Shown piece by piece: positions 24,946 through 33,399 of a stretch of 42,051 nt of DNA. Below the pieces are notes generated by a model. That model made no database searches. It was not told where the DNA came from and was given only the letters and a program-made list of their open reading frames with translations. The stretch's first letter is position 1; each line of letters opens with the position of its first letter. A program made the position numbers and the translations under genes. The DNA comes from a bacterium (GTDB taxonomy: Bacteria; Cyanobacteriota; Vampirovibrionia; Gastranaerophilales; Gastranaerophilaceae), in the NCBI GenBank assembly GCA_017480425.1, contig JAFVAR010000008.1:1-42051 (forward strand). Reading direction: 5' to 3'.

Positions 24946-25389
24946 TTGAAGAAATTTAGGTTTCGCATGCAAGTTGTACTTGATATGCGGGAAAAAGAGC
25001 TAGAAGAGCGGCAAATGGAAATGGCAAAAATTCTCTCAGCGCTTAACGCTCAACAGGAAAAACTTCAAGGTATATTTGCTTCTCAGGATAAAAATAAACA
25101 GCACCTTGAAACTCTTTGTACTGCTGAAGATTTAAACATCGGCGAAGTGGAATCATACCGTGATTATGGGCTCAAGCTGATAACCGATGCAAAAAATCAA
25201 GAAAGAATTATTGAAAATACAAAATCAATATTAAAAATTAAGCAGCAAGAGGTTAAGATTGCACACCAAAAAGTGGAAGTCTTAAAAAAACTCAAAGAAA
25301 AACAGGAAAAAGAATATTACAAAGAGTTTTTACAGGCAGAAACAAAAGAAATTGATGATATTACATCTGCAAGATTTAGGTTGAATTAG
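24946..25389 (+). CDS. fliJ: Flagellar export protein FliJ
   Basis: FliJ is the coiled-coil stalk of the flagellar export ATPase FliI and interacts with FlhA. The 147 residues are almost entirely helical and charged, beginning MKKFRFRMQVVLDMREKELEERQ, the usual FliJ opening (F-R-x-x-x-V-L-x-x-R). Start is TTG 24946, with GGTAGG just upstream. It heads fliJ-fliK-flgD-flgE. The FliI gene is not in this window. Confidence 0.87.
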   Translation: MKKFRFRMQVVLDMREKELEERQMEMAKILSALNAQQEKLQGIFASQDKNKQHLETLCTAEDLNIGEVESYRDYGLKLITDAKNQERIIENTKSILKIKQQEVKIAHQKVEVLKKLKEKQEKEYYKEFLQAETKEIDDITSARFRLN

Positions 25390-25390
25390 C

Positions 25391-26665
25391 ATGACACAAG
25401 CGCTTTTAAACAATTTAAACAACAACGTAAACAAAAATATGTATGATGCAAAAGTTACATATTCCGATTCTAATTTTCAGAAATTTTTGGATGACAAAAT
25501 TACAGATAGAACAAAATGTAATAGTTTAAAGGATGCAAAAGTATCCAAGTATGACTCTCGAAAAAATGATGATAACTCATTTAAGCAGATAGATGAAAAA
25601 GTATCCAAGTATGACTCTCGAGAAAATGATGATAACTCATTTAAGCAGACAGATGAAAAAATTGCCGCAAAAGAAAATGAATTAAGCCAAGAGACAGAAA
25701 AAATTGATTTAACTGAAGATACTGATAATACAAATGATGAAAATAGTACAGTACAAACTGACGAAATAATCACAACTACTATTACAGACGATGAGGAATT
25801 AATCATGGAAAAAGAAATTACCCCGCTTGCTGACTCTACTTCGGCAATTATTTTGAATCAAACGAATTTACACAAAAATGAAATTGAAATAAGTACAGAT
25901 GAACTTTCATTGCAAACAAATTTAAAGACAATGAATGTTGAAACGCTACAAACATTTAACAATATTGATGATGAACCGACAGAAGTCGATGTTAAGATAA
26001 CAAATCCTGATAATCATAGTTCAAAAACTGATAAAGCGTCACTGCAAGAAATAATTTCAGACGAAATAATTGAAGACTTAAATATAGAGGCTCTTGAATC
26101 AGGCTCTGCAAATGAAGATGCAGGCGCTGATTTTATGCAAAATCAATCTCCTCAAGAATATTCAATGAAAGCTATGATTCAAGGCGATATTAAGTTTGAA
26201 GAAATTAATGTTAAAACTGTAGCTGCAAATAACGCTGCTATTTTAAAGGAAGTTACTCCTGAAAAAATAGTTGAACAAATAACAAAGCAAATGGAAGGAA
26301 TGTACAATTCTTCAAGGGTAAATATTGTACTTAATCCCGAATCTTTAGGACGTTTAATACTACAACTTGTAAATTCTAAAGAAGGTTTATCCGCTCAATT
26401 TACAGTTATGACTCAAGAAGCAAGAGATTTGATTATGAAAGGCTTGGACGGATTAAAAGAAAGCCTTCTTGCTCAAGGAATAAATATTGATAACGTAATT
26501 GTAAAAATGAGTGAAGGGGCAGATATAGGAGACAGCGAACAACAATTCAAATGGGGTGAAGGCTCAAGAGGCGGCAATAAGGAACGTGGTTCAAAACACA
26601 ATAAAGAAAATGAAAAACCATTTGAACAGATGATGTTTGAAATTAATCAAAATGGTAATGTATAA
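25391..26665 (+). CDS. fliK: Flagellar hook-length control protein FliK
   Basis: FliK measures hook length and switches export specificity. The 424-aa protein has a long, low-complexity N-terminal two-thirds (Asp, Asn, Thr, Glu, Lys rich, as in other FliK proteins) and the conserved C-terminal hook-length domain (about 300-385: NIVLNPESLGRLILQLV, then FTVMTQEARDLIM, LKESLLAQGINIDNVIVKM). A 20-residue segment is duplicated in the N-terminal part. ATG 25391 lies 1 bp after the fliJ stop, so translation is coupled. Confidence 0.88.
   Translation: MTQALLNNLNNNVNKNMYDAKVTYSDSNFQKFLDDKITDRTKCNSLKDAKVSKYDSRKNDDNSFKQIDEKVSKYDSRENDDNSFKQTDEKIAAKENELSQETEKIDLTEDTDNTNDENSTVQTDEIITTTITDDEELIMEKEITPLADSTSAIILNQTNLHKNEIEISTDELSLQTNLKTMNVETLQTFNNIDDEPTEVDVKITNPDNHSSKTDKASLQEIISDEIIEDLNIEALESGSANEDAGADFMQNQSPQEYSMKAMIQGDIKFEEINVKTVAANNAAILKEVTPEKIVEQITKQMEGMYNSSRVNIVLNPESLGRLILQLVNSKEGLSAQFTVMTQEARDLIMKGLDGLKESLLAQGINIDNVIVKMSEGADIGDSEQQFKWGEGSRGGNKERGSKHNKENEKPFEQMMFEINQNGNV
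25538..25657 (+). repeat. Two tandem 60-bp units in fliK
   Basis: Two 60-bp in-frame units (25538-25597, 25598-25657) encode KVSKYDSR[K/E]NDDNSFKQ[I/T]DE twice and differ at only a few bases, indicating a recent duplication in the disordered region that sets the FliK ruler length. Confidence 0.85.
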
Positions 26666-26683
26666 AGAATTGGAGAGAAGGTT

Positions 26684-27223
26684 ATGACATCAGTATCAAG
26701 TCAAGTTACAGCAATGAAAAACGAAACTGCATTTGCAAATACTCATGCACAGCGTACTACAGGCATGAAGAATGATAAAAATATGTTTTTGACGTTAATG
26801 TTAAAGCAGTTGGAAAATCAAGACCCTACAGAGCCTACGGATAACACTCAATGGCTTTCTCAATTAGCGCAGTATTCATCTTTGGAACAAATGTCGGAAA
26901 TGAATGCAGGGTTACAAAACTGTGCAGACTTTTTATCTGTTATGTATCAAGACATGGTAATCGGTTCTGAAATTTCTCAGACATTGTCTATGATAGGTAA
27001 AGACGTAACAATTCAAATTCCGGATGAAAATGATCCTACTAAGAAAACTACAATCACAGGTACTGTTTCAGAAGTAAGCTTTGAAGACGGCACAGGCAAA
27101 GTTAAAGTTAATGGTGAATATTATTCAATTTCAAATGTTATTTCAATTAGAGAAAAAGGTGAAGAAATAATCGTAGAGCATCCTGCTGACCCTGATACAC
27201 CAGCAGAAGATGATGAAGTATAA
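26684..27223 (+). CDS. flgD: Flagellar hook-capping protein FlgD
   Basis: FlgD caps the growing hook and is needed for FlgE assembly. The 179-aa protein shows the N-terminal FlgD signature FLTLMLKQLENQDPTEPTDNTQWLSQLAQYSSLEQM, followed by a beta domain (IGKDVTIQI, GTVSEVSFEDGTGKVKVNGEYYSISNVISI). It is shorter than the enterobacterial protein, lacking one of the C-terminal domains. GGAGAG precedes ATG 26684. It sits between fliK and flgE, as in many flagellar operons. Confidence 0.93.
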   Translation: MTSVSSQVTAMKNETAFANTHAQRTTGMKNDKNMFLTLMLKQLENQDPTEPTDNTQWLSQLAQYSSLEQMSEMNAGLQNCADFLSVMYQDMVIGSEISQTLSMIGKDVTIQIPDENDPTKKTTITGTVSEVSFEDGTGKVKVNGEYYSISNVISIREKGEEIIVEHPADPDTPAEDDEV

Positions 27224-27259
27224 AAATAATTAATTAAAACCGGACGGAGGAAAAAATAA

Positions 27260-28609
27260 ATGTCACAAGCATTGCACACATCAAGTACCGGAATAAATGC
27301 CGGTCAATCACAAATTAATGTAATTGCAAACAACGTTGCAAACATAAACACTGTAGCGTTTAAGTCTGCAAATATGACTTTTGAAACACTTTATTCGCAT
27401 AACCTTTCATACGGAAGTGCGGCAACAAAAAACGGAGGCGGTACAAATCCTAAACAAATCGGTCTGGGTGTTAAAATTGGCGGTATTACAAGAAACTTTA
27501 CAAACGGCTCGTTTGTTTCTACCGGCAGAGACTTAGATACAATGATATCGGGTTCCGGCTTTTTTGTAGTTCAAGATTCTGAAGGTAAACAATATTTTAC
27601 ACGTGACGGTATTTTTTCTATAGATTCCGCCGGAAATTTGGTAACACAAAGCGGTATGAAGGTTAAAGGTGCAAAATCCGTTTACTCAAATGCAAGCTCT
27701 GATAAAACAGTTAAGCTTCCTAAGAATATGCTTGCAAATATTCAAGGTGATGAAAAATTAGGCGATAAAACGCTGGAAGAATTAAATAATGCGAGTATTA
27801 CAACCGGCGTTGTTGTAATACGACAAGGTGAGCATACAATAGAATTACCTGTCGGTGACGGAAAAACAACAGTTTCTGATTTAATAGAAGGATTTAACAA
27901 AGCTATATCCAAATATGAAGAAGAACATGGTACAGACGACGACCCGCTTAGTCTTGGTATATCATTCGAGGTTAATTCTGACGGAACAATTTCATATTCT
28001 GGCGATATAGATGATTTTGGATATGAAGGTACAACAAGTAACTTCTGCGGTGAAACCGGACTTACGGCAAGTAAAAAACAATCAAATATTCTCAACGAAA
28101 CTGTTAAGCTTCAGGAAGTTGTTAACTATAATGATACACGAGCAATAACACTCAGTAATGTTGCAATTGATGAAAACGGAATTATAATTGCTACATATAA
28201 GGATGGTTCTGTATTAACTCAGTACATAGATGATGCACAAACACTGCAGTGGAAATATACAACACCTGAAGGCGTAGTAATTACAGGAGACGATGTTACT
28301 GCTGAAGGTTCGACGATTCAAAATTCAAATTTTGCGATTGAACTTGCAACAATGATTAATCCGGAGGGAATGATTTCTGTAAACAATAACTTATGGGAAT
28401 GGGGTCCCGATGTAGGAGAAATATACTACGGTATAGCAGGAGAAATGACATTCGGCGCAATTGAATCAGGCGGATATGAAGAATCTAATGTTGATGTAGC
28501 TATGGAATTGTCTAATATGATTTCCGCTCAAAGAATGATTCAGATGAATTCGAGAGTATTTTCGACTGCAAGCAGCGTAATGGAAACATTAGCATACTTA
28601 GGACAATAA
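27260..28609 (+). CDS. flgE: Flagellar hook protein FlgE
   Basis: FlgE polymerises into the flexible hook. The 449-aa protein starts with the rod/hook family helix SQALHTSSTGINAGQSQINVIANNVANINTVAFK and ends with NVDVAMELSNMISAQRMIQMNSRVFSTASSVMETL, the C-terminal helix that completes the coiled coil. The variable surface domain lies between. GGAGG precedes ATG 27260. Length and position after flgD favour FlgE over the rod proteins FlgF/FlgG. No intrinsic terminator follows; the next 200 bp are the CATG-rich stretch. Confidence 0.92.
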   Translation: MSQALHTSSTGINAGQSQINVIANNVANINTVAFKSANMTFETLYSHNLSYGSAATKNGGGTNPKQIGLGVKIGGITRNFTNGSFVSTGRDLDTMISGSGFFVVQDSEGKQYFTRDGIFSIDSAGNLVTQSGMKVKGAKSVYSNASSDKTVKLPKNMLANIQGDEKLGDKTLEELNNASITTGVVVIRQGEHTIELPVGDGKTTVSDLIEGFNKAISKYEEEHGTDDDPLSLGISFEVNSDGTISYSGDIDDFGYEGTTSNFCGETGLTASKKQSNILNETVKLQEVVNYNDTRAITLSNVAIDENGIIIATYKDGSVLTQYIDDAQTLQWKYTTPEGVVITGDDVTAEGSTIQNSNFAIELATMINPEGMISVNNNLWEWGPDVGEIYYGIAGEMTFGAIESGGYEESNVDVAMELSNMISAQRMIQMNSRVFSTASSVMETLAYLGQ

Positions 28610-28628
28610 TTAAATTTTTTACCAAAAC

Positions 28629-28810
28629 CATGAGGCATGCCATGGGCATGCCGAGAGCATGGTAAATCATGTCAAGTTCTTAACAAAAATGGCAAAACTT
28701 AACAAAACTTAATATTTTGTACATGGTCGAAATCCATGTAAATCATGGGTTTTAGCATGATTCGAGTAAACACCAAAAGTTGTTACAATCAGAGATTTGT
28801 ACACGACATG
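28629..28810. other. CATG-rich intergenic stretch between flgE and yggS
   Basis: Eleven CATG tetramers occur in 182 bp (starting at 28629, 28636, 28641, 28647, 28658, 28668, 28722, 28735, 28744, 28756, 28807), six of them within 43 bp. GGCATGCC occurs twice, and a CATG(G)TAAATCATG arrangement occurs twice (28658, 28735). The function is unknown; the last site lies in the yggS promoter spacer. Confidence 0.6.
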
Positions 28811-28825
28811 TATGTAGTATATAAT
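28797..28825 (+). promoter_or_regulatory. Sigma-70-type promoter of yggS-sepF
   Basis: TTGTAC (28797-28802) and perfect TATAAT (28820-28825) are spaced 17 bp, 19 bp before the yggS ATG. A CATG palindrome lies in the spacer. Confidence 0.75.
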
Positions 28826-28844
28826 AAAGTAGAGGTTGGGGGGA

Positions 28845-29549
28845 ATGTTAATACCATCACAAAGCTGGGGCGAAGATATAGCAATTGATTTTTCGCTTGT
28901 CAAAAAAAACCTCAACGTTATACAAAACAATATCGCACATTATAAAGTTAATATAATTGCAGTAACAAAGTATTTCGGATTAAAGGGCATTGAAGCTGCA
29001 TATAAAGCGGGACTTAGAGATTTCGCAGAATCCAGAGCTCAAGACGGAGTAAAAAAGATTGAGGCTCTGCCTGAGGAGATTCGCAAAAATTCTACCTTCC
29101 ATTTTATAGGACATCTTCAATCAAATAAGGCAGAGAAAGTTGTAGAGCATTTTGATGTAATTCAGTCTGTTGATTCATTAAAAATAGCAGAGACTATTTC
29201 CAAGTTTGCCTGTCTGTATAAGAAGAGAGAAGCAGTATTATTACAGCTAAATAATGCTGGTGAAGAGCAGAAATCCGGATATACAAAAGAACAGTTAGTT
29301 CAAGATTTGCCAAAGATATTGTCTCTTGAAGGAATTGAAGTCATTGGATTAATGAATATGGCACCTATGGGGGCGGACGAATCCGAACTTGAGCGGCTGT
29401 TTAATGATGTACGAGAGTTTAGAGATAAACTTGAAATACAGTTTAAAATATCACTTCCTCAACTTTCCATGGGGATGAGTGATGATTATATCGTTGCCGT
29501 AAGAGAGGGCGCAACGATGATTAGAATAGGAAGAAAGTTATTTACATAA
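28845..29549 (+). CDS. yggS: YggS-family PLP homeostasis protein
   Basis: The 234-aa PLP-binding protein has an alanine-racemase-like barrel and no known catalytic activity; it keeps free PLP and amino-acid pools in balance. The PLP Lys is in IIAVTKYFG, and FHFIGHLQSNKAEKV, GLMNMAPMG, LSMGMSDDYIVAVREGATMIRIG are family signatures. I start at ATG 28845 after a G-rich ribosome site; an in-frame TTG is nine bases earlier. It precedes sepF by 18 bp, the same yggS-sepF order known in cyanobacteria and Gram-positives. Confidence 0.95.
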   Translation: MLIPSQSWGEDIAIDFSLVKKNLNVIQNNIAHYKVNIIAVTKYFGLKGIEAAYKAGLRDFAESRAQDGVKKIEALPEEIRKNSTFHFIGHLQSNKAEKVVEHFDVIQSVDSLKIAETISKFACLYKKREAVLLQLNNAGEEQKSGYTKEQLVQDLPKILSLEGIEVIGLMNMAPMGADESELERLFNDVREFRDKLEIQFKISLPQLSMGMSDDYIVAVREGATMIRIGRKLFT

Positions 29550-29567
29550 GAAGTATATGGAGGAGCA

Positions 29568-30086
29568 ATGGCACTATCAGAAGGATTAAAAGGGTTTGTA
29601 AATTTTTTCACCAACAGTTTCAAAGGTGAAGATGGTGATGACGCATTTATGGATTTAGTAGACCAAGATGGTATGGATTATGATACAGATGGAACATTGG
29701 CGTTAGACACAATGTACGGAACAAGAGTTAACAGTACAAAACCTGAACGTTCTTTTGAAAGAGAGTCTAAAGTTGTTTCTCACCCAAATTCATATAAATC
29801 CGGTGAAGTTACTGTTATCGAGCCTCGTTCTTTTTCAGAATCAGCTCAAATTGTAAGAAAGTTGTTAGACAAAAAGACTGTAATTTTACATCTTGATTTG
29901 TTAGACAAAGAACAATCTCAAAGAACAATAGATTTTGTTTGCGGTGCAGCTCATGCATTGAACGGTACTGCTCAAAAAATCAGCGATATGGTATTCATTT
30001 TCACTCCGAGCAATGTATCTCTTTCTGTTGAAAATGGTGCTTTGCAAAGCAAATTCGCTGAATCGCTTTGGAATAAGCCTCTATAA
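29568..30086 (+). CDS. sepF: Cell division protein SepF
   Basis: SepF binds FtsZ and the membrane and aligns Z-ring filaments. The 172-aa protein has an N-terminal amphipathic helix (GLKGFVNFFTNSF) that can anchor it to the membrane, an acidic linker, and the C-terminal SepF domain (about 80-165) with VIEPRSFSESAQIVRKLLDKKTVILHL, SQRTIDFVCGAAHALNG and VFIFTPSNVSLS. GGAG precedes ATG 29568. Co-transcription with yggS and the following terminator define a two-gene unit. Confidence 0.94.
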   Translation: MALSEGLKGFVNFFTNSFKGEDGDDAFMDLVDQDGMDYDTDGTLALDTMYGTRVNSTKPERSFERESKVVSHPNSYKSGEVTVIEPRSFSESAQIVRKLLDKKTVILHLDLLDKEQSQRTIDFVCGAAHALNGTAQKISDMVFIFTPSNVSLSVENGALQSKFAESLWNKPL

Positions 30087-30151
30087 TAGGCATATTTGAG
30101 AAGTATGAGAATTTTTTTAATAATATATTGATTTGTGATAGTTGGATTTTC

Positions 30152-30177
30152 AGGGTGCTTATTGCACCCTTTTTATT
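30152..30177 (+). terminator. Intrinsic terminator of yggS-sepF
   Basis: A perfect 7-bp stem (AGGGTGC / GCACCCT) with a 5-nt loop and a T-run ends 9 bp before the mntP start. Confidence 0.85.
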
Positions 30178-30186
30178 AGGTGAATC

Positions 30187-30726
30187 GTGAGTTATTTTTC
30201 TTTATTAATATTAGCTTTTGCTCTTTCAATAGATGCAGTAATAGTTTCATTTTTATATGGTTTAAAATACGATTGCAAAAATTGGAAAAATTCTTTAATA
30301 ATATCTTCAGTTACAGGTTTTTTTCAGGGATTTTTTCCTGTTTTGGGTTATTATTTGACCGGAATTGTCAGAACATATTTGGTACCATATGCAAAATTCA
30401 TTGTGTTTTTAATTTTCATCCTTTTAGGAATCAAATTTATAAAAGAAGCATTTGAATGTAAGAGTAAAATTAATTTATGCTTTACTTTTTTGTCGCTTTT
30501 AATGGTTGGTATCGCAACAAGCATTGATGCCTTTTCTGTAGGTGCAACTTTGTCTTTATATAATAATAAAATTTTATTTCCTGCTTTGGTTATTGCGGTT
30601 ATAACATTTATAAATTCAGGCATAGGCTATAAAATAGGAGGAAAGCTGAAACATTTTCCTTCTCGCAACTTAGAAATTATTGGAGGATGTTTATTAATAA
30701 TTTTGGGTATAAAGGCTTTATTTTAA
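30187..30726 (+). CDS. mntP: MntP-family manganese efflux pump
   Basis: The 179-aa, six-helix inner-membrane protein shows the two pseudo-repeats of the MntP family: LAFALSIDAVIVSFLYG near the N-terminus and GIATSIDAFSVGATLSLY near residue 110, each with the Asp proposed to handle Mn2+. Start is GTG 30187 with AGGTGA upstream. It follows the sepF terminator so closely that no room remains for the Mn riboswitch often found before mntP. YtaF-type family members are an alternative label. Confidence 0.85.
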   Translation: MSYFSLLILAFALSIDAVIVSFLYGLKYDCKNWKNSLIISSVTGFFQGFFPVLGYYLTGIVRTYLVPYAKFIVFLIFILLGIKFIKEAFECKSKINLCFTFLSLLMVGIATSIDAFSVGATLSLYNNKILFPALVIAVITFINSGIGYKIGGKLKHFPSRNLEIIGGCLLIILGIKALF

Positions 30727-30747
30727 ACTTCAAATTCTTTAAAAACA

Positions 30748-30776
30748 TTGCTTTTTTAATCATATGATAATATAAT
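30748..30776 (+). promoter_or_regulatory. Sigma-70-type promoter of the AMP-forming ligase gene
   Basis: TTGCTT (30748-30753) and perfect TATAAT (30771-30776) with a 17-bp spacer lie 59 bp before ATG 30836. Confidence 0.75.
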
Positions 30777-30835
30777 TATTATTGTATTAAAAAGCTGGAG
30801 TGTGTAATACATATTTTATTGAAGGAGTTTTAATC

Positions 30836-32521
30836 ATGACTCAAGGGGAATTAAGAAACAGTAGAATTTTATCTCATATTGAGAACAAGACGGCAGAATA
30901 CGAAAATCGTATAGCACTTGGCATAAAAAGCCGTTACGGATGGAGAGAGCTCACTTACAAAGGACTCGGTCTCTTATCAAGAAAACTTGCAAGATACATA
31001 ATTGAAGATTTGGAATTCAAAAAAGGTGACGGAATTGCAATTTTGTCAGAATCTAAACCGGAATACGGTGCGTGTGTTTTTGCATCTACATTAAGCGGCG
31101 GTATTACAATTCCTTTGGATATTAAATTATCAGAATATGAACTTACATCAATCTTGAATGACTGTTTACCATCTATAATGCTTGTATCACAACATTATTT
31201 AGATATGGCGTTAAAACTTCAAAAAGCAGTTTCATCAATTAAACATATCATATTGATTGATGAACATTCAAGTTATCCCGGAATTGCGGATTTATATTCT
31301 TTACCTGAAGAATATAATGCAAAGTGGAGACAAAGAAGTTCAAAATCTACTGCACTGATAATTTATACATCAGGTACAACAGGCGCACCAAAGGGAGTTG
31401 AAATTACTTATAGAAATGTTAATGCTCAATTAGAGTGTTTAACGGATCCGATTAATGAAATTTTACCTAACGGTGAAAAGATAACTATGCTTTCTATTTT
31501 ACCGATGAATCACTTATTTGAAATGACTGTTGGGTTTTCAGTATTTTTGAACTTTGGTCATACAATTTATTATACAACAAGCCTCAAGCCAAAAGACATT
31601 ACTGATGTTATGAAAGAGAAAAAGGTTGAGTTTATGCTTGCAGTTCCTGCATTTTTAAAACTTTTAAAAGCGGGTATTGAAAAAGAAATTAAAAGCATGC
31701 CAAAGAGTGCACAATTTATGTTTAAATTTATGTACCATTTGGCAAGATTTATTCCTTCATACAAAATCAAAAGAATGATTTTTAGCAAAATTCACAATAA
31801 CTTTGGCGGAAAATTCTTTGGCTGTATAGCAGGCGGAGCTCCTTTGGATTTGGATGTAGGTGCATTCTTTGAACGAATAGGTATAAAGGTTTACCAAGGT
31901 TATGGATTATCTGAAACAAGTCCTGTAGTTTGCGTTAATACGGACAAACGCTGGGATATGGCATCCGTTGGAAGACCGTTAAGAGGATTTGAAGCCAAGA
32001 TTGTTCCGGGAACAGGAGAACTTCTGTTAAGAGGGCCGTCTGTAATGAAAGGATACCACAATCAACCTGAAATGACAGCTGAAGTTATAGATGAAGAAGG
32101 ATGGCTGCATACAGGTGATATTGCAAAATTGAGCGGTGACGGTCACCTGTATATAACAGGCCGAATCAAGAATATGATAGTTCTTAACGGCGGAAAGAAA
32201 GTTTTCCCTGAAGAAGTAGAGTCTGTTTTAGAAAAGAGCAGTTATATATCAGAAGTTTGCGTTTTAGGTACATCAAGAACATTTGGTGCAAAAGACGGAA
32301 CCGAAGAAGTTACTGCAGTTATTGTTCCAAAATCGGAATTGTACAATTCATATTCTGATGCTGATATAGAACGGATGATACGATTGGATATAAAATCTCT
32401 TTCTGAAAGACTGGCTCAGTACAAGCGTCCTACAAATATTGTAATATCAAAAGACGAACTTCCTAAAACTACCACAAGAAAGGTAAAGAGGAAAGAAGTT
32501 AAAGAGTTGATTAAGTTATAA
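30836..32521 (+). CDS. AMP-forming acyl-CoA synthetase / acyl ligase
   Basis: The 561-aa adenylate-forming enzyme should activate a fatty acid to acyl-AMP and pass it to CoA or ACP. Core motifs are present: LIIYTSGTTGAPKGVEITYRN (A3), GYGLSETSPVV (A5), GWLHTGDIAKLSGDGHLYITGRIKNMIVLNGGKKVFPEEVE (A7-A8) and a C-terminal PKTTTRKVKRKE with the A10 Lys. AGGAG precedes ATG 30836; an in-frame GTG at 30800 lacks a ribosome site. Opposite it lies an acyl-ACP thioesterase gene, so a role in fatty acid recycling is plausible. FadD or acyl-ACP synthetase cannot be told apart here. Confidence 0.9.
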   Translation: MTQGELRNSRILSHIENKTAEYENRIALGIKSRYGWRELTYKGLGLLSRKLARYIIEDLEFKKGDGIAILSESKPEYGACVFASTLSGGITIPLDIKLSEYELTSILNDCLPSIMLVSQHYLDMALKLQKAVSSIKHIILIDEHSSYPGIADLYSLPEEYNAKWRQRSSKSTALIIYTSGTTGAPKGVEITYRNVNAQLECLTDPINEILPNGEKITMLSILPMNHLFEMTVGFSVFLNFGHTIYYTTSLKPKDITDVMKEKKVEFMLAVPAFLKLLKAGIEKEIKSMPKSAQFMFKFMYHLARFIPSYKIKRMIFSKIHNNFGGKFFGCIAGGAPLDLDVGAFFERIGIKVYQGYGLSETSPVVCVNTDKRWDMASVGRPLRGFEAKIVPGTGELLLRGPSVMKGYHNQPEMTAEVIDEEGWLHTGDIAKLSGDGHLYITGRIKNMIVLNGGKKVFPEEVESVLEKSSYISEVCVLGTSRTFGAKDGTEEVTAVIVPKSELYNSYSDADIERMIRLDIKSLSERLAQYKRPTNIVISKDELPKTTTRKVKRKEVKELIKL

Positions 32522-32524
32522 ATA

Positions 32525-32555
32525 AAAATCCCGCTTTCAATAGAAGCGGGATTTT
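32525..32555. terminator. Bidirectional terminator between acyl ligase and thioesterase genes
   Basis: A stem of AAAATCCCGCTT against its complement around a short loop has A-rich 5' and T-rich 3' flanks, serving both convergent genes. Confidence 0.85.
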
Positions 32556-32557
32556 GT

Positions 32558-33295
32558 TTATTTCTCATTCCACTCAGCTTGCACTAAACATAGCTCTTCT
32601 CCGCTATCTGCATTTTTCAAAATATGTATTGTTGTTTTATTGTTAATAAAAGTTTGGCTTAATACTTTTGAACCATACTTAATTTCTTTTTTAAACACCA
32701 TATTTATTGATCTAATTCGATGGTTTCTTCTATAATCGAAATTTAATGATTCAAATGCCCAAACTATATAATTTGCATTATTTACATGCTTATTAACATC
32801 CAAATCGTCATACCTGATTTCAAATAATTTTTCAACATCAAATCGTTCCGGAGTTCTGATTTTTTCATAAACTAAGTCATCTTCACGTTTTTCAAATAAC
32901 TTCATGTACTTATTATCTTTTAAAAGTTCGCTTACATTCGCCATTCCTTTATTTTTCAGATCAACAAGAGCCCAACTGCTGGCTGCTCTGCCTATAACTT
33001 TTTCCTTGTGACATATTATAAAATCACGAAAAGCAAATAATTTGTTATATCCTCTGGGTTCTGTTTTTATTGTTAAATCATATATTCCTTCCGGATATTC
33101 ATCAAACTCTATTCTATATTTTAGTAAAAACCAAGCCAGATTGTGCTTAATAATATATGAATATCCAAAATTCAGCTGTTCAGCATTATCACTCGCTAAA
33201 TCCTGCAAAAATTGTAACAGTGCCGATGGTTTTAAAACCAAATCGCAGTCCATTTCCGAATATCTGATTTTAACAGTTTCTTCAAACAATTCCAT
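32558..33295 (-). CDS. Acyl-ACP thioesterase
   Basis: The 245-aa double-hotdog protein matches the FatA/FatB-type family, which hydrolyses acyl-ACP to free fatty acid. The N-terminal hotdog opens VKIRYSEMDCDLVLKPSALL. The second hotdog carries IRYDDLDVNKHVNNANYIVWAFE, with the catalytic Asp, Asn and His cluster. AGAGGG precedes ATG 33295. It faces the acyl ligase gene across a shared terminator. Confidence 0.9.
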   Translation of the reverse strand: MELFEETVKIRYSEMDCDLVLKPSALLQFLQDLASDNAEQLNFGYSYIIKHNLAWFLLKYRIEFDEYPEGIYDLTIKTEPRGYNKLFAFRDFIICHKEKVIGRAASSWALVDLKNKGMANVSELLKDNKYMKLFEKREDDLVYEKIRTPERFDVEKLFEIRYDDLDVNKHVNNANYIVWAFESLNFDYRRNHRIRSINMVFKKEIKYGSKVLSQTFINNKTTIHILKNADSGEELCLVQAEWNEK

Positions 33296-33344
33296 AATAC
33301 CCTCTTTTCATGCTAACACAAAAATCTTTCAGGAATTTATATAT

Positions 33345-33383
33345 AAAAAAAGGAAGTCGAAAGATAATATGACTTCCTTTTTT
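33345..33383 (-). terminator. Terminator after the TolC-fusion gene region
   Basis: The A-rich GGAAGTC and GACTTCC arms form a 13-bp stem with a 12-nt loop. Read on - it follows the stop at 33400 by 17 bp and ends in a T-run. Confidence 0.75.
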
Positions 33384-33399
33384 ATAGTGTTTATTATTT

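Noticed and set aside
30087..30186. Manganese (yybP-ykoY) riboswitch before mntP
   Set aside because: Only a simple 7-bp terminator hairpin fits between sepF and mntP; none of the riboswitch loops are seen and it ends 9 bp before the start codon.
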